A DNA stretch of 10,533 bases from JBFHNV01 sp041593595 (lineage in GTDB: Bacteria; Pseudomonadota; Gammaproteobacteria; HK1): the NCBI GenBank assembly GCA_041593595.1, contig JBFHNV010000214.1, positions 1 to 10,533 of the forward strand. The letters run 5' to 3'. The translations under genes and the position numbers were made by a program. Under the pieces are notes generated by a model. The model worked only from the letters and a program-made list of their open reading frames with translations. It ran no database searches and was not told where the DNA came from. Positions 7,883 to 10,533 of the stretch are shown here, one piece after another. The stretch's first letter is position 1, and each line of letters begins with the position of its first letter.

Positions 7883-8791
7883 GTGGGACCCGTCCCGGCC
7901 ACGACGCCCGCGGCGCTCGAGCTGACCGTGGCCGGCGTGTGCCTCGCGTTCGAGGCGCACGGCGGTCTCGCCGTCGCGCCGCCCGCCTTCCAGTACCCGG
8001 CCTTCCGCGGCGGCCCGGCCCGCCGGCGCATCCCGGTGCGCGTGCGCGCCACGCCGATGGGTATCGGCGCGCCGGACATGGACACGGCCTTCGACACGGG
8101 CGACGCCTGGCGCCTGCTGGCCGCGGGGCCTCGCCGGCGCCTGGAGATGTCGGACCGGGCACGCGCCGGGCGCGGCGTGTGGCAGGTGGACTGGACGCAG
8201 CCCCTCACCCGGGCCGAGGCACGGGTGGATCCGGCACTGGTGGACGGCGGGGTGATCCGGCACCTGGCACAGTACCCCCTGGATCAGGTGCTGCTCACCG
8301 AGGCGCTGCTGGACGACGGGGGCGTGCTGCTGCACGCGGCGGGCGGCCTGACCCCGGCGGGCGGGCTGCTCCTCGCCGGCGTGTCCGGCGCCGGCAAGAG
8401 CACCGTGACCCGGGCGCTGCACGGGCGTGCGGGCTTCCGCTTCTTCAGCGACGACCGGCTGTTCGCGCGCCGCACCCCCACGGAATTCGAGATCCACGGC
8501 ACACCGTGGGCCGGCGACGCCGGCGTGGCGGTGCCGCTGCACGCCCCGCTCGCGGGGATCTGCCTGCTGCGCCAGGCCGGCCATGTGGCACTCGAGCCCC
8601 TGCGCCCTGCCACGGCACTGGAGCGGCTGCTGCCGCTGGCCACGCTGCCCTGGTACGACCGGGAGCGGGTCGGCGCGGCCCTGGAGCTCTGCGCCGCCCT
8701 GGTCACCGCCGTGCCCTGCTTCGATCTGGCCTTCACCCGGGACGGCGCGGCGCTGGCCGCGGTCCTGTCGGATCTGCCCGATGCCGCCTGA
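7883..8791 (+). CDS. HPr kinase-like (HprK-related) P-loop protein, candidate precursor-peptide kinase
   Basis: 302 residues from the GTG at 7883. A Walker A loop GVSGAGKS (166-173) is preceded by VLLHAAGG (H151) and followed by FFSDDR (D190, D191) and HGTPWAG (205-211). This is the arrangement of HprK/serine-kinase-like proteins found in peptide clusters. The first ~110 residues form an N-terminal region not recognised by eye. Bacterial HprK phosphorylates Ser46 of HPr; no HPr or sugar PTS gene is seen here. Relatives in lasso clusters (for example the paeninodin kinase) phosphorylate the precursor's C-terminal Ser, and the neighbouring peptide ends in Ser, so that role is proposed. No clear Shine-Dalgarno precedes the GTG; an in-frame GTG at 7928 is an alternative start. 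The stop overlaps the next gene by 11 nt. Confidence 0.85.
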   Translation: MGPVPATTPAALELTVAGVCLAFEAHGGLAVAPPAFQYPAFRGGPARRRIPVRVRATPMGIGAPDMDTAFDTGDAWRLLAAGPRRRLEMSDRARAGRGVWQVDWTQPLTRAEARVDPALVDGGVIRHLAQYPLDQVLLTEALLDDGGVLLHAAGGLTPAGGLLLAGVSGAGKSTVTRALHGRAGFRFFSDDRLFARRTPTEFEIHGTPWAGDAGVAVPLHAPLAGICLLRQAGHVALEPLRPATALERLLPLATLPWYDRERVGAALELCAALVTAVPCFDLAFTRDGAALAAVLSDLPDAA

Positions 8792-9242
8792 GACCGGTGG
8801 CGACCCGCGGGGCCGCCGCCTGGCGGCGGATCTCCTGCGCGCCGGCGTCGCGGTCAGGGTGCAGGTCCGCGGCGCCAGCATGGGGCCGACCCTGGCGGAC
8901 GGCGACCAGGTGGAGATCGAGCCTCTCGCCGCACCCCCACGCCGGGGCGAGATCGTCTACGCGGAGCTGCCCGCAGGCGGCTACGTGCTGCACCGGGTGC
9001 TGCGCACGCCGCGCGACGGCTGCGTGCAGACCCGCGGCGACGCCTGCTGGCGCCTGGACGATCCCCTGGCCCCGGCGCAGGTGCTGGGGCGGGCGCGGCG
9101 CCACCGTCGTGGCGATGCAGCGTGGCGGTGCCTCGGGCGCCCCGGCGTGATCCGCGTCCTCGCGGCGCTGGCCACGTCGTGGCTCGCTTACCGACGCCGA
9201 GACACCGCGATCCGGGTCGACGAGGGGCGAGTTCCGCGCTGA
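8781..9242 (+). CDS. S24/S26 (signal peptidase I-like) serine peptidase, candidate leader peptidase
   Basis: 153 residues. GASMGPTLADGD carries the catalytic Ser (S33), followed by RRGEIVYAELPAGGYVLHRV with His71 and a later TRGDACWRLDDP block. The order SMxPTL...GD...HRV...GD is that of S24/S26 peptidases. His at the second catalytic position suggests a Ser-His pair as in SipW/ER-type enzymes, rather than the Ser-Lys of LepB. No clear N-terminal membrane anchor precedes S33; the only hydrophobic stretch is short and C-terminal (VIRVLAALATSWLAY), so it may be soluble or weakly membrane-associated. The ATG at 8781 was chosen because it gives a family-like N-terminus and overlaps the kinase stop; in-frame starts further left fall deep in the kinase. 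The likely job is precursor cleavage, by inference from context. Ends 33 nt before the convergent secretin stop. Confidence 0.83.
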   Translation: MPPETGGDPRGRRLAADLLRAGVAVRVQVRGASMGPTLADGDQVEIEPLAAPPRRGEIVYAELPAGGYVLHRVLRTPRDGCVQTRGDACWRLDDPLAPAQVLGRARRHRRGDAAWRCLGRPGVIRVLAALATSWLAYRRRDTAIRVDEGRVPR

Positions 9243-9275
9243 TCCCCCCTCTCCCGGCGCCCTCCGGGTCGTCCC

Positions 9276-10533
9276 TCAGTCGGTGCGGCCGGGTGCGAGG
9301 GCGACCGGAGCCCCAGGGGCGGGCTCCGGTGCCTTCGCGACAGGGCGTGACGGGCGCCCCGGCTCGAGCCCGCGCTCCGTGCGCGGTTCCTGCTCTTCGA
9401 CCAGCGACCGGTCGCCGGCGGGGTCCAGCGCCCCGCGCAGCTTGTCGGTCTTGTGATACAGGGGCCCGAAGCCGCGGGGTGGCTCCGTCCCCGGCTTCAG
9501 GCTGTCCATCTTGCGGCGGAACTCGTCGGTCACCTCACGCGCCTGCACCGCGCCGCGCACCGCCCGGGGCGTGATCAGCACCACGAGCTCGGTGCGCGTC
9601 AGCTGGTCCGTGGTCGCGCCGAAGAACCATCCCAGCACGGGCAGATCCCGCAGGCCCGGCACCCCCGTCCCGGTGCTGTTGTCGTTCTCCCGAATGAGCC
9701 CCCCCAGCACCACCGTCTCGCCGCTCTGTACCGCCACGGTGCTGTTGATCTTGCGCTGCTGGATGGTGGGCGTGAGCGGCGAGGCGGCGTTCGGCGCCAC
9801 GTTGCTCACCTCCTGCTCCACCTCCATGATGACCAGCCCCCCGGCGTTCACCCGCGGCGTCACCGACAGCAGCACGCCGGTGTCCCGGAACTCGATGCTG
9901 TTGACGATGTTCGAGGTGGTGGTGGTGGCCTGCTGCTGCTGGGTGGTGATGGGCACCTGGTCACCCACCTGGATGGTGGCCTTCTGGTTGTTCAGCACCA
10001 TCAGGCTCGGGCTCGAGATGATCTTGGCCTTCGATTCGGAGGCCAGCGTGTTGAGCACCGCGCGCACCACCGCGGCGGAGTCGGTGATGGCGTAGCTGAA
10101 CCCCGGCACCTGGGCCGCGAGCCCTGCGGGGTCATTCAGGTCCAGCGTCGCGGTGCCGCGCCGGCCGGCGCCGAAGCTGTTCTTGAAGAACCACTCGATG
10201 CCCTGGCTGAGCTGGTCCTCCAGGCGCACCTCCGCGATGGTGGCTTCGATCAGCACCTGCAGCGGCGCGATGTCGAGCTGCCGGATCGCGGCCTCCACCT
10301 GCTTGTAGTCCTGGGCGCTCGCCAGGATCAGCAGGGCGTTGTTCACCTCGTCGGCGATGATGCGTACCCGGGTGCCCCGCCCCAGCGCGACGCCGGCGCC
10401 CGCCGCCGGCCCCGTGTCGGCGCGCGCCGGCGCCGCCCGCGGCGCAGGTGCCGGCGCCGGCGCCGCCGTGCCCGGGGCCGCCGCAGGCGCCTCGGTACCC
10501 GGCTGCGGCTCCTCGCGGCGCGACGCCACGACG
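9276..10533 (-). CDS. gspD: C-terminal part of type II secretion secretin GspD (5' end off-window)
   Basis: The frame runs off the right edge, so only about 418 C-terminal residues are present. First comes an Ala/Pro-rich low-complexity tract (about 10385-10520), probably the variable loop within the N3 domain. It is followed by the second half of N3 (RIIADEVNNALLILAS ... LDIAPLQVLIEATIAEV), then the secretin barrel region with KIISSPSLMVLNN, DTGVLLSVTPRVN, QEVSNV and the VPGLRDLPVLGWFFG gate segment, ending LVVLITPRAV near 9560. A Gln/Thr-rich run lies in the barrel region. Secretins form the outer-membrane channel of type II secretion; this form is closer to GspD than to PilQ or type III secretins, judged by eye. 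After the barrel there is a roughly 95-residue polar, Pro-rich tail, which may include a pilotin-binding S-domain. No other gsp gene is in the window. Confidence 0.9.
   Translation of the reverse strand, partial: VVASRREEPQPGTEAPAAAPGTAAPAPAPAPRAAPARADTGPAAGAGVALGRGTRVRIIADEVNNALLILASAQDYKQVEAAIRQLDIAPLQVLIEATIAEVRLEDQLSQGIEWFFKNSFGAGRRGTATLDLNDPAGLAAQVPGFSYAITDSAAVVRAVLNTLASESKAKIISSPSLMVLNNQKATIQVGDQVPITTQQQQATTTTSNIVNSIEFRDTGVLLSVTPRVNAGGLVIMEVEQEVSNVAPNAASPLTPTIQQRKINSTVAVQSGETVVLGGLIRENDNSTGTGVPGLRDLPVLGWFFGATTDQLTRTELVVLITPRAVRGAVQAREVTDEFRRKMDSLKPGTEPPRGFGPLYHKTDKLRGALDPAGDRSLVEEQEPRTERGLEPGRPSRPVAKAPEPAPGAPVALAPGRTD

Larger units (their letters stand above)
6229..9242 (+). other. Putative RiPP biosynthetic cassette (PqqD-like, radical SAM/SPASM, precursor, HprK-like kinase, S24/S26 peptidase)
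   Basis: Five same-strand genes with junctions of +4 nt, a 4-nt ATGA overlap, +16 nt and an 11-nt overlap, so they are almost certainly co-transcribed. The content matches a modified-peptide pathway: leader recognition, radical modification, substrate, phosphorylation and proteolysis. There is no transporter, lasso cyclase or transglutaminase-like leader protease in the window. The convergent secretin closes the right end. Grouping is from sequence; the pathway is inferred from family knowledge. Confidence 0.8.

Noticed and set aside
8427..8780. Upstream extension of the S24/S26 peptidase frame
   Set aside because: This part lies fully inside the kinase gene in another frame and reads as Arg/Pro/Ser-rich noise. 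The protein becomes family-like only after the ATG at 8781.
6229..9242. A lasso peptide cluster
   Set aside because: The YxxPxL motif and HprK-like kinase suggest it, but there is no asparagine-synthetase-like cyclase or transglutaminase-like protease, and a radical SAM/SPASM enzyme is present instead.
9253..9268. Small hairpin in the convergent gap as a bidirectional terminator
   Set aside because: The stem is only 5 bp with a 6-nt loop and no T-run on either strand; it is within chance expectation at this GC content.

Overview
The DNA is very GC-rich (about 70% by eye) and tightly packed. A type II secretion-type secretin shows a diderm host, and the gene styles fit a high-GC proteobacterium, perhaps gammaproteobacterial. 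That placement is inference; there is no rRNA or other phylogenetic marker here.

Layout: (1) About 3-6077, plus strand, is the 3' part of a giant secreted-type protein whose start lies left of the window. It is a string of DUF11/SdrD_B-like and other beta-sandwich modules, ending in a gingipain-like (peptidase C25) domain with a visible His/Cys pair. (2) 6078-6228 is a spacer with a weak hairpin and a possible -10 box. (3) 6229-9242, plus strand, is a compact five-gene cassette: a stand-alone PqqD-like protein, a radical SAM/SPASM enzyme, a 57-residue Cys-containing peptide, an HPr-kinase-like P-loop protein, and a short S24/S26-type serine peptidase. Genes overlap or lie at most 16 nt apart. 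(4) 9276 to the right edge, minus strand, is the C-terminal part of a GspD-family secretin, convergent with the cassette.

The cassette is the most interesting part. It reads as a ribosomally made, modified peptide (RiPP) pathway. The small peptide has a YxxPxL motif in its leader, the signature that RiPP recognition elements bind in lasso-peptide systems, and here a PqqD-like protein could supply that recognition. The radical SAM/SPASM enzyme would modify the core, which holds three Cys. The HprK-like protein resembles the kinases that phosphorylate the C-terminal Ser of some lasso precursors, and this precursor ends in Ser. The S24/S26 peptidase could remove the leader. No lasso cyclase, lasso leader protease or ABC transporter is present, so this would be a non-lasso pathway that borrows lasso-type leader recognition and C-terminal phosphorylation. 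The component families are known. The combined chemistry is my inference.
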